The position numbers and the translations under genes are program-made. A stretch of 64,000 bases of DNA, taken from the NCBI RefSeq assembly GCF_004153165.1, contig NZ_SEMD01000002.1, positions 186,001 to 250,000 on the forward strand, given 5' to 3'. Shown here piece after piece: positions 26,011-33,976 of this stretch. Below the pieces are notes generated by a model. It did not search any database. It saw nothing but the letters and a program-made list of their open reading frames with translations, and was not told the origin of the DNA. This DNA comes from Sporolactobacillus sp. THM7-4. GTDB taxonomy: Bacteria > Bacillota > Bacilli > Bacillales > Sporolactobacillaceae. Each line of letters starts with the position of its first letter. Position 1 is the stretch's first letter.

Positions 26011-27225
26011 ATGAATCATCTTTCGAAAAGCGGTACATATATACTCGCGGCAAGTTCTGTTGGACTGGCATACTTGATGGTCCGCTATCCGGAAACGGCT
26101 GTCAGTGCCTCACTGCAGGGTCTGCAGATCTGGTGGAATAAAGTCTTCCCGGCCCTTTTTCCTTTTTTTGTCCTGTCGGAATTAATGATCGGGTTCGGTG
26201 TCGTGACCTTTTTCGGCATCCTTTTTGAGCCGATCATGAGACCGGTTTTCAGAGTGCCAGGTGTAGGAGGCTTTGTTTTCATGATGGGACTGATCTCCGG
26301 TTTTCCGGCAGGCGCGCGAATGACAGCCAGGCTTTATGAAGAAAAGAGACTGACCAAAACGGAGGCTGAACGTCTGTCCAGTTTCACCAATTTCAGCAAT
26401 CCGCTTTTTCTGTTCAGTGTGACTGCCCTCAGCTTTTTTCATCAGCCCGCTTTGGGTCCGGTCTTTGCTCTTTCCCATTATGCCGGGAATATCGGTGTCG
26501 GACTGGTTATGCGTTTCTATAAATCCGGAAAAAGCAACCCTTACAGAGAACGCCACACCCATTTAGTCTTCACAAGAGCACTGCAGAGCATGCATGAAGA
26601 ACGGATCCGCCATTACAAACCGTTCGGCCGGATGCTTGGCGACTCCATTATCTCGTCCGTTACGACACTTTTGACGATTGGCGGCTTTATTGCTCTCTTT
26701 TCAATGCTGACACAACTTTTAGCCGAGATTAATCTGACCGATTATCTAAGCTCCGCGTTCAGCCTTCTTCTGTCGGGAATCGGATTCTCTTCTGACCTTG
26801 GACCGAAAATAGTACCCGGAATTTTTGAACTGACGATCGGGGCCCATGAAATCGGAGAAGCGCAGGCTCCAATGATTCAAAAGGTTATCCTTGTCTGCGG
26901 TTTACTCGGATTTTGCGGATTTTCCATTCAAGCTCAGGCCGTCAGTATTCTCGCACAAGCTAATCTGAGCACAAAGCCTTTTCTTATCGGACGCCTTTTT
27001 CATGCTTTTTTTTCAGGCGTTGCTGCACTGATCATCTATCAGGCATTCCATGTTGATCAGAAAATTCAGGCTGATCCTTCATTCGCTTTCATTGAGGGCC
27101 CGGACGCTATGACAAATCCTTTTTTTTCAGACGGACCGCTGATTACTACAGGTATTCTCATTCTGTTCATCTTTATTCTTCTCGGGAGAACACTCACAGA
27201 AGCCCGGTCAACGTACAAAAAATAA
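26011..27225 (+). CDS. ylbJ: Sporulation integral membrane protein YlbJ
   Basis: A 404-residue polytopic membrane protein (about eight to nine hydrophobic segments) related to nucleoside-transporter gate domains. B. subtilis YlbJ is made under sigma-E and is needed for normal spore heat resistance. The segment MGLISGFPAGARMTARLYEE is typical of the family. Start at 26011 has GGGGGT seven nt upstream and gives nearly the B. subtilis length (408). It is divergent from ylbL and convergent with coaD (11 bp apart). ylbK, its B. subtilis neighbour, is absent. Confidence 0.93.
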   Translation: MNHLSKSGTYILAASSVGLAYLMVRYPETAVSASLQGLQIWWNKVFPALFPFFVLSELMIGFGVVTFFGILFEPIMRPVFRVPGVGGFVFMMGLISGFPAGARMTARLYEEKRLTKTEAERLSSFTNFSNPLFLFSVTALSFFHQPALGPVFALSHYAGNIGVGLVMRFYKSGKSNPYRERHTHLVFTRALQSMHEERIRHYKPFGRMLGDSIISSVTTLLTIGGFIALFSMLTQLLAEINLTDYLSSAFSLLLSGIGFSSDLGPKIVPGIFELTIGAHEIGEAQAPMIQKVILVCGLLGFCGFSIQAQAVSILAQANLSTKPFLIGRLFHAFFSGVAALIIYQAFHVDQKIQADPSFAFIEGPDAMTNPFFSDGPLITTGILILFIFILLGRTLTEARSTYKK

Positions 27226-27236
27226 GCTGCTTCGTT

Positions 27237-27725
27237 TTACTGTCTTCCATATTTTTTATTCAAAGCTTCCTCGACTGCTTCGGGTACCAAATCGCTGACG
27301 TTTCCCTGGTACCTGGAAACTTCTTTGACCATGCTTGAACTGAGAAAAGAAAAATGATTATTGGAGATCATGAAAAAAGTTTCAACCTTTGGATTGAGAT
27401 TTTTGTTGATTGAAGCAATTTGAAGCTCATATTCAAAGTCTGAGATCGCCCGCAATCCACGCAAAACAACATGAACATTTTTCTCTTCGACATAGTCCAT
27501 CAATAAACCGTCAAAACAGTCCACCTCAACATGGTTCAGCTCTTTCGTCGTTTCTTTCAATAAAGCAACCCGTTCTTCAACAGTAAAAAGTGGATCTTTT
27601 CTTGCATTGTTCAGGACAGCAACGATTATTTTATCAAAAACAGTAAGTCCTCGTTTTATAATATCCAGATGACCAAATGTGACCGGGTCGAAGCTGCCTG
27701 GATAAACTGCCACTCTTTCGCTCAA
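27237..27725 (-). CDS. coaD: Phosphopantetheine adenylyltransferase CoaD
   Basis: A 162-residue enzyme that forms dephospho-CoA from 4'-phosphopantetheine and ATP. The nucleotidyltransferase motif is [12 protein letters not shown] (T/HxGH), and the second motif is LSSSMVKE. The start is uncertain: TTG at 27725 uses AGGGGTG upstream, while GTG at 27713 would use AAGGAGT and give the shorter N-terminus seen in some relatives. It follows rsmD by 14 bp, the usual pairing. Confidence 0.95.
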   Translation of the reverse strand: MSERVAVYPGSFDPVTFGHLDIIKRGLTVFDKIIVAVLNNARKDPLFTVEERVALLKETTKELNHVEVDCFDGLLMDYVEEKNVHVVLRGLRAISDFEYELQIASINKNLNPKVETFFMISNNHFSFLSSSMVKEVSRYQGNVSDLVPEAVEEALNKKYGRQ

Positions 27726-27739
27726 ACTCCTTCACCCCT

Positions 27740-28306
27740 CTATTCATTCCCCTGGAAAGTGTAAATCGATACAGCTGTTTTCCCCTGGTAGGTTCGATAT
27801 TTCCAACGGACCAGACGATCCGGAAATTTCTCAGGGAGTGTTACCGTATCCAGATGCTCGGCAACGACGATCGTCTGATCGGAAAGCAGGTGTTCTTTGA
27901 GCATCGTCTCGATATCACGGTTCAGGTGCTGCTTAGCGTACGGAGGGTCAAGAAAGACATAGTCGAACGATCTGTTTTCGTCTGAAAAGGTCGCAAGTGC
28001 TCGTGACGCATCCAGTTGAAGGATCTCCGAGCGATCCTCATATCGGCAGTTTTGGACATTTTCACGAATCACACGGCAGGCGGCGACAGCTTTATCGACA
28101 AAAACGGCATGATCGGCACCGCGGCTCAGCGCCTCAATACCCAGGCCCCCGCTTCCTCCGTAGAGATCAAGTACCGTTCCGCCTTCCAAATACGGGCCGA
28201 TCATATTAAAAATGGTTTCCTTGACTTTGTCTGTCGTCGGCCTCGTTAATCGACTGCTTACTGTTCTGAGCGTCCTTCCTTTATTCTCACCGGCAATGAC
28301 TCTCAA
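27740..28306 (-). CDS. rsmD: 16S rRNA (guanine966-N2)-methyltransferase RsmD
   Basis: A 188-residue SAM-dependent methyltransferase (YlbH). Seen are the N-terminal RVIAGENKGR, the RPTTDKVKETIFNMIG stretch, the SAM loop LDLYGGSGGLGIEALSRGA and the catalytic DPPY motif. The open frame runs to 28474 but the conserved start is the TTG at 28306, eight nt after AGGAGG; the extra upstream residues lie opposite the RNA-like unit at 28361-28523. coaD follows. Confidence 0.94.
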   Translation of the reverse strand: MRVIAGENKGRTLRTVSSRLTRPTTDKVKETIFNMIGPYLEGGTVLDLYGGSGGLGIEALSRGADHAVFVDKAVAACRVIRENVQNCRYEDRSEILQLDASRALATFSDENRSFDYVFLDPPYAKQHLNRDIETMLKEHLLSDQTIVVAEHLDTVTLPEKFPDRLVRWKYRTYQGKTAVSIYTFQGNE

Positions 28307-28325
28307 TATTTTTTCCTCCTGTTTC

Positions 28326-28354
28326 TTTACAAAAAATGGCCTTCCATGTATAAG
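28326..28354 (+). promoter_or_regulatory. Candidate sigma-A promoter facing away from rsmD
   Basis: On the plus strand TTTACA (28326-28331, 5/6) and TATAAG (28349-28354, 5/6) are 17 bp apart. No protein gene follows on this strand before ylbJ-type genes elsewhere; instead a structured stretch ending in a strong terminator follows (28361-28523). Confidence 0.6.
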
Positions 28355-28360
28355 AATCTT

Positions 28361-28523
28361 TGTACGGGTACATAATAGCTCATGGCAGCATCCCTTGAGA
28401 TGTTGACCCAACCGCGGATGCTTACGTTTCCCCATAAGTTTTCCGCCGGTTTCTCCTCTCCCATTGTCTTGCATCGGTTGATGCGTAAAGACAGCCCGCA
28501 GGTTTACTGCGGGTTTCTTTTTT
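28361..28523 (+). ncRNA. Candidate small RNA upstream of, and antisense in direction to, rsmD
   Basis: Between the promoter at 28326-28354 and the terminator at 28495-28523 lies about 160 nt with no credible protein. It can fold into GCATCC/GGATGC (28388-28393 with 28416-28421), enclosing a GTTG/CAAC stem, and GCATC/GATGC (28471-28475 with 28480-28484), and has C-rich single-stranded tracts (TTTCCCC, TCTCCTCTCCC at 28451-28463), the sort of seed Firmicute small RNAs use against ribosome sites. A structured ylbH leader has been described upstream of ylbH (rsmD) in Bacillales; this may be the same element, read here from the opposite strand. Confidence 0.5.
28495..28523 (+). terminator. Strong intrinsic terminator on the plus strand
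   Basis: CCCGCAG and CTGCGGG around loop GTTTA are followed by TTTCTTTTTTT on the plus strand only; in the other direction no T run follows. It points to a plus-strand transcript. The rest of the gap (28524-28734) has no recognisable gene; a weak hairpin with a T7 run near 28640-28680 on the minus strand could end ylbG. Confidence 0.85.
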
Positions 28524-28734
28524 TATCATCAGGAAATATTTATTGTGCAGAGAAACGCCGAATATATGAAGCAGGGCGCTGCGTCCAGTGACTCGTTTTT
28601 CACCGATCCTCCGGCCGGCCGGGACCAGCAGGTCGTTCTTAAAAAAACTTGTTAACTGCTGTCAAAAAAGGCAGTCCGGTGCAAAGATCCTGTAAGGCCA
28701 CAACCCATAACAGGCCATCATTTGAGAGTCATGA

Positions 28735-29007
28735 TCAGCTATATACTTCGTCTATCTTTTCCCGCTTAGATTTTCCCTTCTCGTAGGTTGTTTTGATCTC
28801 CTGCAAATAGGAGCGGTCAATGTTTTTGACAAATTTCAGCTTTGAAAGCTGATTTATGACTGTTTCAGTCTTTTCGCCGTCGCAATAAAGAACAGCGTAT
28901 TTCATTCGCTTTGATACATAATGAACATATCCATAGCGTCTGAGAATACGCATATATTTAGTATTGTAGAGCCAGACAATCAGACTGTCTCTCTTTTGCA
29001 CGTTCAT
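28735..29007 (-). CDS. ylbG: DUF2129 protein YlbG
   Basis: A 90-residue protein, the same length as B. subtilis YlbG. The family signature GYVHYVSKRMKYAVLYCD (about 26-43) is clear. Function is unknown. The C-terminal third is highly charged. The ribosome site (GGTG) is weak. It follows ricF by 59 bp, as in other Bacillales. Confidence 0.9.
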   Translation of the reverse strand: MNVQKRDSLIVWLYNTKYMRILRRYGYVHYVSKRMKYAVLYCDGEKTETVINQLSKLKFVKNIDRSYLQEIKTTYEKGKSKREKIDEVYS

Positions 29008-29066
29008 TTTCCGACACCGTCCCTGCTCAGCTTTTTAGTGAGTGATCCTCCAGCCATGCCTGAATC

Positions 29067-29507
29067 TTATTTATGGCAGCGACATTTGCCTCCTCCGCCG
29101 CAACCGGTACTGCAGGCGCGGTCAAAGAAAGGATCGCCTGTCGGCACCTTAATCGATTCCGAAACGGCCCGGGCCAGTTTGAGACTGATTTGTCCCAGTA
29201 AATCCCCTAACTCTTTCTCAGCTTTTTTATAAGCCGAGATGGTCGGATTCAGATCAACTTCCCGCTTTACATCCATCATTTGCCTGATGACCGATTTATA
29301 ATCCGGGTGATAACGTCCGAACCGCTGAACCTCATTATATTTTTCTTTTATGCGTGAAAATCGCCGAATCAGCGCTTGTGCTGTCTCATCTTTATTTACT
29401 GCATCTTTTCCGGCAATATAGTTCCTGAAAAGCTCTGATTGAATCATCATTGAGGCAAGCTCATCTGTCTCATCAAGTAAAGAGACACTTTCCATTGTTG
29501 CAATCAA
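29067..29507 (-). CDS. ricF: RicF (YlbF), RNase Y specificity complex subunit
   Basis: A 146-residue helical protein of the YlbF/YmcA family. With RicA and RicT it forms the Fe-S complex that helps RNase Y process many transcripts and that supports competence, biofilm and sporulation. The core (VQRFGRYHPDYKSV, KREVDLN) matches, and the C-terminal cysteines CSTGCGGGGKCRC are the likely cluster ligands. The start is TTG at 29507 with GGAGG eight nt upstream, which gives the family N-terminus (ATMESV); the frame remains open to 29561. Confidence 0.92.
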   Translation of the reverse strand: MIATMESVSLLDETDELASMMIQSELFRNYIAGKDAVNKDETAQALIRRFSRIKEKYNEVQRFGRYHPDYKSVIRQMMDVKREVDLNPTISAYKKAEKELGDLLGQISLKLARAVSESIKVPTGDPFFDRACSTGCGGGGKCRCHK

Positions 29508-29623
29508 ATCTTCCACCTCCAGCTTAATTAAAATATACATCAAAAGACAGGAAACTTCCAACCCGATTGCTCCGTGATCAACGGCCGGGGATTTTTACTT
29601 CTGTGCCGATCTACAGCAAAACA

Positions 29624-29644
29624 CCCGTTTGACTCATAAACGGG
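29624..29644 (-). terminator. Hairpin after ylbE, probable terminator
   Basis: CCCGTTT and AAACGGG form a 7-bp stem with a 7-nt loop; TGTTTTG follows on the minus strand and TTTACG on the plus strand. It lies 67 bp after the ylbE stop and separates the ylbDE pair from ricF. Confidence 0.6.
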
Positions 29645-29711
29645 TTTACGACTGACCGATTCAGATTTTCTTTATCTCCACTTTTCTTTCCATGCGAAAA
29701 GACATGAACGA

Positions 29712-29996
29712 TCATCCGGAGCTATCGTCAGGGCTTCTCCCTGGTCTGCCCTGCCGCCCGGTGCCCTCATTCATTGTCTGAGCTACACTCATCAGCATCG
29801 AAAGCAAGCCGGCTGTTTCATTAAGCCGATCCAATCTTTGCTGAAAAGTCCGCCCGTAAAAATAATCTGACTCCGCCTTTATCCGGACCAACTGACCCGG
29901 ATAGCGGCTCAGCCGCCTGTACCATTCGGGATGAAGCCGGACAAAAAGCTTTTCTTCAGGTCGCTCATCCAGGTATCGCTGGATTTCCCGTCTCAA
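29712..29996 (-). CDS. ylbE: YlbE-like protein
   Basis: A 94-residue protein of the YlbE family (79 aa in B. subtilis), function unknown. Recognisable are MRREIQRYLDERPE, then HPEWYRRLSRYPG and the following YFYGRTFQQRLDRL; a G/R/S-rich tail of about 15 residues is extra. The start is TTG at 29996, only 6 nt after the ylbD stop, with GAAGGGAC upstream, so it is translated with ylbD. Confidence 0.85.
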   Translation of the reverse strand: MRREIQRYLDERPEEKLFVRLHPEWYRRLSRYPGQLVRIKAESDYFYGRTFQQRLDRLNETAGLLSMLMSVAQTMNEGTGRQGRPGRSPDDSSG

Positions 29997-30002
29997 AGTG
30001 CT

Positions 30003-30443
30003 TCAGTCCCTTCGAAAGAAAAATGGACCCTGCTGGCCGGATCCCCCTGGCGCTCCCTGGGAAGATGTGCCGCCGCTTGTGTTTTGTCCGTTCGAGTTTG
30101 TCGAAACATTTTGTTTGTTCCCCTGAAATTGGCCGATCAGCGACTGAATACTCGTCAGGGCACCACTGATTGTATTCAATCTTTCCTGCCAGTCCTTCGT
30201 ATCTATTTTATCCACAGCATCAATAATTTTATTCCATGAAAATGGGGATCGCTGCCCCGATTTTCCCTTCAAATCGACGCCGTAGGATTTCCATATTTCA
30301 TGAGATTCACCAAAGATCACCCAGTCATCAAAAACGTCCCGCCACTTCTTATCATTTTTCCTGACATTCTCAACAATTTCCGGATGCTTGCGCAGAAATA
30401 ACTTGAAGCGTTTGATCGCATCATTCGTCTTCACTTCTGCCAC
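30003..30443 (-). CDS. ylbD: Spore coat protein YlbD
   Basis: A 146-residue protein of the YlbD coat family. The N-terminal part has the KFKxFLRKHPEIVENVR and DDWVIFGE motifs (about 12-45) and the C-terminal quarter is low complexity, rich in N, G, S, Q and ending PFFFRRD. The family is described as mother-cell-made coat protein. GTG at 30443 is preferred, with AAGGAGT nine nt upstream; GTG at 30452 touches that site. ylbE follows by 6 nt. A 200-bp gap upstream contains no gene. Confidence 0.85.
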   Translation of the reverse strand: MAEVKTNDAIKRFKLFLRKHPEIVENVRKNDKKWRDVFDDWVIFGESHEIWKSYGVDLKGKSGQRSPFSWNKIIDAVDKIDTKDWQERLNTISGALTSIQSLIGQFQGNKQNVSTNSNGQNTSGGTSSQGAPGGSGQQGPFFFRRD

Positions 30444-30652
30444 TGTCCGCACACTCCTTCCTTTAAATTTAGATATTTTCCAAGATTATCATAATCATCT
30501 AAAAAGGAAAGGGTGCACCCTGATTCAGAAAAAGACACAGGAGGACACGGAAGTTACGGATTTTATTACTCATGAAAGGTTATCAGAACTTTTCCGGCTA
30601 TTCAACGGTTAAATGTCGGAAAACCAGCGTCTATAAAACGTTAGCCCATGAG

Positions 30653-31717
30653 TCATGGATGGATTGGTTCCACGAAGTCCTGCGTATAATAATTCTGATA
30701 GGTGCCGACCCCCAGTTCTGTAAACGCGTTGTTTAACAAGTTTTTCCGATGATCGACACTGTTCAGCCAGCCGAGTGTTACAGCGATCGAATCGGGATAC
30801 CTGGCCGCAATATTTTCACCCGCCATCTGGAACGATATATTCTCATTTTGCAGTCGGGTCTTCAGATCACCGGACCACCTGGAGTCATGCGAGAAATAGT
30901 TTCTGACTTTCATTTCCCGGCTGTGTTTGTATGCCGCCCTTTGAGCAGACGTATCCCATTTAAGTGGATTCACTTTATAGCGCATGCGTAAGACATTGCT
31001 GATATCAAAAATCTCCCGGTCCTCGGCCTCGTTGATTGCCGTCCACTGCTTATCCGTAACAGCAGGAATTGCAGGCAGCGGGCCTTCATATGTCATCGAG
31101 TACGGATGCTGAAGCGCCAGAACATTCGCTGACATATAACGGACGCCGACGAGGCGATTGGATATATGATCGAAATTGAGCTGGGCCCAGTCGTTACCGA
31201 ACTTAATCAGTGGGCGAATCATCAAGTCCTCTTCATTAAATTCAAATTTTATCTTTGTTCCATGTTCATTCAGAGAGACAACATCTGTTACCGGAACTTT
31301 CTGATAAATCTGTCGTGAATCATCACCAATGACAAATGGCGAAGTTTTTAATTTTTTTCCAAGCGCATATAGGGTTGTCACTTTATGTGTTTTGTTATCT
31401 ATTCCAATCTGAACATACTTTTCGCTGCCTCGTCCATAAATAAACCACCGATAGCCGTATTTGGTCTCATCGATCCGTTGAGGATCCCCAAAAATCTTCC
31501 TGACCTCTGATTCGCTCTTTCCCATAAATTGATGGATTCCGCCTTCAGGAACTTTAAATTGGGGCTCTTTAACTGACTGATCGGCTGACATTTCGTTCTG
31601 ATGGTTCTTATTCACGTTCTGTTCTGTTGACGGAAAACTGACAAGACTGATTAAGAAGCCTCCTAAAAACACGATAACGGCAATGGAAAAAATGACCAGG
31701 TTGGTTTTGCGCATCAT
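30653..31717 (-). CDS. ylbC: CAP-domain protein YlbC
   Basis: A 354-residue exported protein, close to B. subtilis YlbC (346 aa). It has an N-terminal signal-anchor (about 6-27), a CAP-associated domain (about 60-200), then a CAP/SCP-PR1 domain (about 232-350) with the motif residues HSREM, NYFSHD, AGENIA and WLNSxxHRKNLL. The role is unknown; CAP proteins are secreted and some bind lipids or cell wall. Two adjacent ATG codons (31717, 31714) follow AGGAGG; either could be used. Confidence 0.9.
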   Translation of the reverse strand: MMRKTNLVIFSIAVIVFLGGFLISLVSFPSTEQNVNKNHQNEMSADQSVKEPQFKVPEGGIHQFMGKSESEVRKIFGDPQRIDETKYGYRWFIYGRGSEKYVQIGIDNKTHKVTTLYALGKKLKTSPFVIGDDSRQIYQKVPVTDVVSLNEHGTKIKFEFNEEDLMIRPLIKFGNDWAQLNFDHISNRLVGVRYMSANVLALQHPYSMTYEGPLPAIPAVTDKQWTAINEAEDREIFDISNVLRMRYKVNPLKWDTSAQRAAYKHSREMKVRNYFSHDSRWSGDLKTRLQNENISFQMAGENIAARYPDSIAVTLGWLNSVDHRKNLLNNAFTELGVGTYQNYYTQDFVEPIHP

Positions 31718-31859
31718 CTTTTCCTCCTATCCACAGGAATTCTCTTTTATTATAACAATCGCCCACAATAATGGGGGTAGAACATAGGCTTTATGCTTTT
31801 TACCCGGCAGGTTGATTGAATCCCGGAAAAGGAGGACAATGATCCGTCCCGGGAGGCGG

Positions 31860-32399
31860 CTATCCCTGATCCGTCGAAAGCAGGATCACCCAGACCTGTT
31901 CGTGATTATTGACTGAGTGTCCGACTCCAATAAGCTGCAGATCTTTCTGTTTGATCAGTTGCTGTGCATGGGGCGATTCCTGCCATACGGCCGGCACAGA
32001 CTTGTCCGACAAAGAAGACCGTACTGTAACAACACTGACTCTTCTGTTCCTGTAACCGAGATGGTTCAGCCTGCGTCCGATATCACTCTTTTTAACCGCG
32101 CTGATTTGTCCGGACGCCATGTCTTCCGCAGACATTCTGGCAAGCCTGAAAAGATCCCAATCGGGTCTGAGCGCAGGCAATCCGGACGATCGGCGGTATT
32201 CGTTCAGCTGGCTCGCCATTTTTCGCTCTGAACAACGAACCGGGGTAAAGTGGTCTTTACCTTTCACTTGAGCAAATCGATCAAGCGCTTCTGCATTTTG
32301 AGTATGCTCTGCATAGGTGAGAACAGTCCAGCATAGAACCGGAACCAGCGTCGCGGCAAAAAGACCCATTATTTTCAGATAAACTGTTTTTTTCATCAT
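31860..32399 (-). CDS. Small CAP-like secreted protein lacking the usual motif residues
   Basis: A 179-residue protein with a signal-anchor (about 7-29) and one shortened CAP/SCP fold: MASQLNEYRRSSGLPALRPDWDLFRLARMSAEDMA matches the opening of bacterial YkwD-type CAP domains, and a WQESPHAQQLIK stretch matches the later W..SPxH..xL segment. The histidine expected in the first motif (HSxxM) is replaced (ARMSAEDM), and the AGENIA motif is not visible. It sits directly upstream of ylbC, perhaps as a diverged duplicate. B. subtilis has ylbA/ylbB here instead. Ribosome site AAGGGGGG is strong. Confidence 0.75.
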   Translation of the reverse strand: MMKKTVYLKIMGLFAATLVPVLCWTVLTYAEHTQNAEALDRFAQVKGKDHFTPVRCSERKMASQLNEYRRSSGLPALRPDWDLFRLARMSAEDMASGQISAVKKSDIGRRLNHLGYRNRRVSVVTVRSSLSDKSVPAVWQESPHAQQLIKQKDLQLIGVGHSVNNHEQVWVILLSTDQG

Positions 32400-32563
32400 G
32401 GGTTCCCCCCTTCATCATCAACCTATTTTCGCCAAAATATATGGCTATTAAACTCTGGGCTGAACTTGCCGGGGGGGCATTTCAAGAGTTTATGACATCC
32501 TTTTTTACAACCATCATTTCGGAATGTATTCTTATTCTATTGGTCATTGCCCCCAAACATGCG

Positions 32564-32602
32564 AAAGCCGGGATAAAAATGTTCTCCCGGCTTTCTTTTT
32601 AT
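32564..32602 (+). terminator. Strong hairpin after ctaB, T run on the plus strand
   Basis: AAAGCCGGGA and TCCCGGCTTT form a perfect 10-bp stem with an 11-nt loop. The T run (CTTTTTATT) follows on the plus strand, whereas ctaB, 20 bp away, is transcribed on the minus strand. It may act weakly in both directions or end an unidentified plus-strand transcript. No gene is seen in 32400-32563. Confidence 0.65.
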
Positions 32603-32621
32603 TCCTCTGTCTGTTTCAAAG

Positions 32622-33557
32622 TTAAATCAGTGTTGCGCAAATCATGACTGAAAATAACAGGACCAGATAATTCAGTGAGGCGACAAACATCGTTCTTGCC
32701 CATTTTACGGTATCCTTAGCGTACAGACCATAAACGGCACAGGCGAGCCAGCCGGCACCCATGATCATGGCAGCTGCTGTATAAAAGATGCCCAGTGAAT
32801 AGAGTAAAAGAGAAATGGGAAACAGTACAGAAACATACACGATCATCTGACGCTTGGTTACTTCAAACCCTGCCACAACAGGAAGCATTGGGACGCCTGC
32901 CTGGCGATATTCCTCGACACGTTTGATCGCAAGTGCAAGAAAATGAGGCGGCTGCCAGAGAAACATAATCAGAAACAGCACCCAGGGAACCGGTGAGTCC
33001 AGCGACGGGTCGATCGCCGCCCAGCCGATGATCGGCGGGACAGCCCCGGCTATACTGCCGATGACTGTGTTCAGGGAATGTGTCCGTTTCAGCCACATCG
33101 TATAGATCATGACATAGACGACCAGACCGACAAGCCCGAACAGCGCTGCCGGCAACGAGGCCAGATAAAGCAGTACAAGTCCGGTTATCGAGAGGAAAAG
33201 ACCGAGAGTGAGAACCTTTTTACTCTTCAGTTTGCCGGTCGCAGACGGACGCTCCCGGGTTCGAGTCATTAATTGATCGATATCACGGTCGATGTAGTTA
33301 TTCAGTGAGCAGCCTCCCGCAATAACCAAAGCCGTTCCGGTCAGTACAAAAACAACCGGCCATAAAAAATCTGAAAGCGATTGCTCAGTAAAATAGAGAG
33401 CAAGCCATAATCCCGTGAACGCTGTAATCAGATTTGAGTTCACAATACCCATTTTTACGGTCGTCAGAACATCTTTAACTGAAACTCTGACGGCTTCAGA
33501 TTCCAGCGGGCTTTCATTTTTATTAGAAGCTTGATAGGAAACCAGGGATTTATCCAA
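32622..33557 (-). CDS. ctaB: Protoheme IX farnesyltransferase (heme O synthase) CtaB
   Basis: A 311-residue UbiA-family prenyltransferase with eight or nine membrane helices that converts heme B to heme O. The prenyl-diphosphate/metal motif NNYIDRDID and the following RTRERP are present, as is the second aspartate-rich region replaced by YTMWLKRT in this family. The start is TTG at 33557, about 10 nt after GAAGGA. It is divergent from ctaA, as in B. subtilis. No ctaCDEF genes follow. Confidence 0.95.
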   Translation of the reverse strand: MDKSLVSYQASNKNESPLESEAVRVSVKDVLTTVKMGIVNSNLITAFTGLWLALYFTEQSLSDFLWPVVFVLTGTALVIAGGCSLNNYIDRDIDQLMTRTRERPSATGKLKSKKVLTLGLFLSITGLVLLYLASLPAALFGLVGLVVYVMIYTMWLKRTHSLNTVIGSIAGAVPPIIGWAAIDPSLDSPVPWVLFLIMFLWQPPHFLALAIKRVEEYRQAGVPMLPVVAGFEVTKRQMIVYVSVLFPISLLLYSLGIFYTAAAMIMGAGWLACAVYGLYAKDTVKWARTMFVASLNYLVLLFSVMICATLI

Positions 33558-33976
33558 GAGTAACAGATCCTTCCTTTCTTAGGAGTTACAGGTATTCGTT
33601 GATTTTCATTGCCAACAGGGGGCCCGGTTCGACGAAAGCCTGATAGAATCGGGACCACTTCTGATCGGCAGAGGAAATTTTCAAATTGTCTTAACCCGTA
33701 TGAGATATGTTATCATAGTAATGAAAGCTTGTTTTTACTGATTTCATTATATACGACCACAGTAAATTTGTATATTTATTCACATTTCCACGAAAAAAAG
33801 GGTATTATCTTTTTTATGTGACAAAAGTCATTGATTATGTTCGAATTTAAGAGAGTATATTTTTTAGAAATCTTGCGGGGATCGGAACAACAAGATCTGC
33901 AGAACTGCAGGTAAAACATTTCTTCCCTCTGTGATTTTCATTTTTTATTCAAGCTAGTGGAGATAAGGGGATACAT
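33558..33976. other. 419-bp divergent control region between ctaB and ctaA
   Basis: No gene was found. It should hold both promoters, and in B. subtilis the same interval is controlled by ResD. Only weak hexamers are visible on the plus strand, such as TTGTCT with TATCAT 19 bp later near 33686-33716, and TTGATT with TATATT near 33831. Short repeats (CTGCAG twice near 33895-33910) are seen, without a known meaning. Confidence 0.5.

Noticed and set aside
28382-28591. Plus-strand 69-codon frame across the candidate RNA
   Set aside because: It runs through the strong terminator, has no ribosome site and resembles no known protein; the unit is better explained as RNA.
30388-30612. Plus-strand 74-codon frame between ylbC and ylbD
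   Set aside because: It begins inside ylbD on the opposite strand and has no ribosome site or family resemblance.
32441-32647. Plus-strand 68-codon hydrophobic frame after the CAP-like gene
   Set aside because: No ribosome site, and the strong terminator-like hairpin lies inside the frame; it also runs into ctaB on the other strand.
33780-33830. Possible FNR or Rex site near ctaA (TCACAT and ATGTGA)
   Set aside because: The half-sites are about 30 bp apart, too far for either factor.
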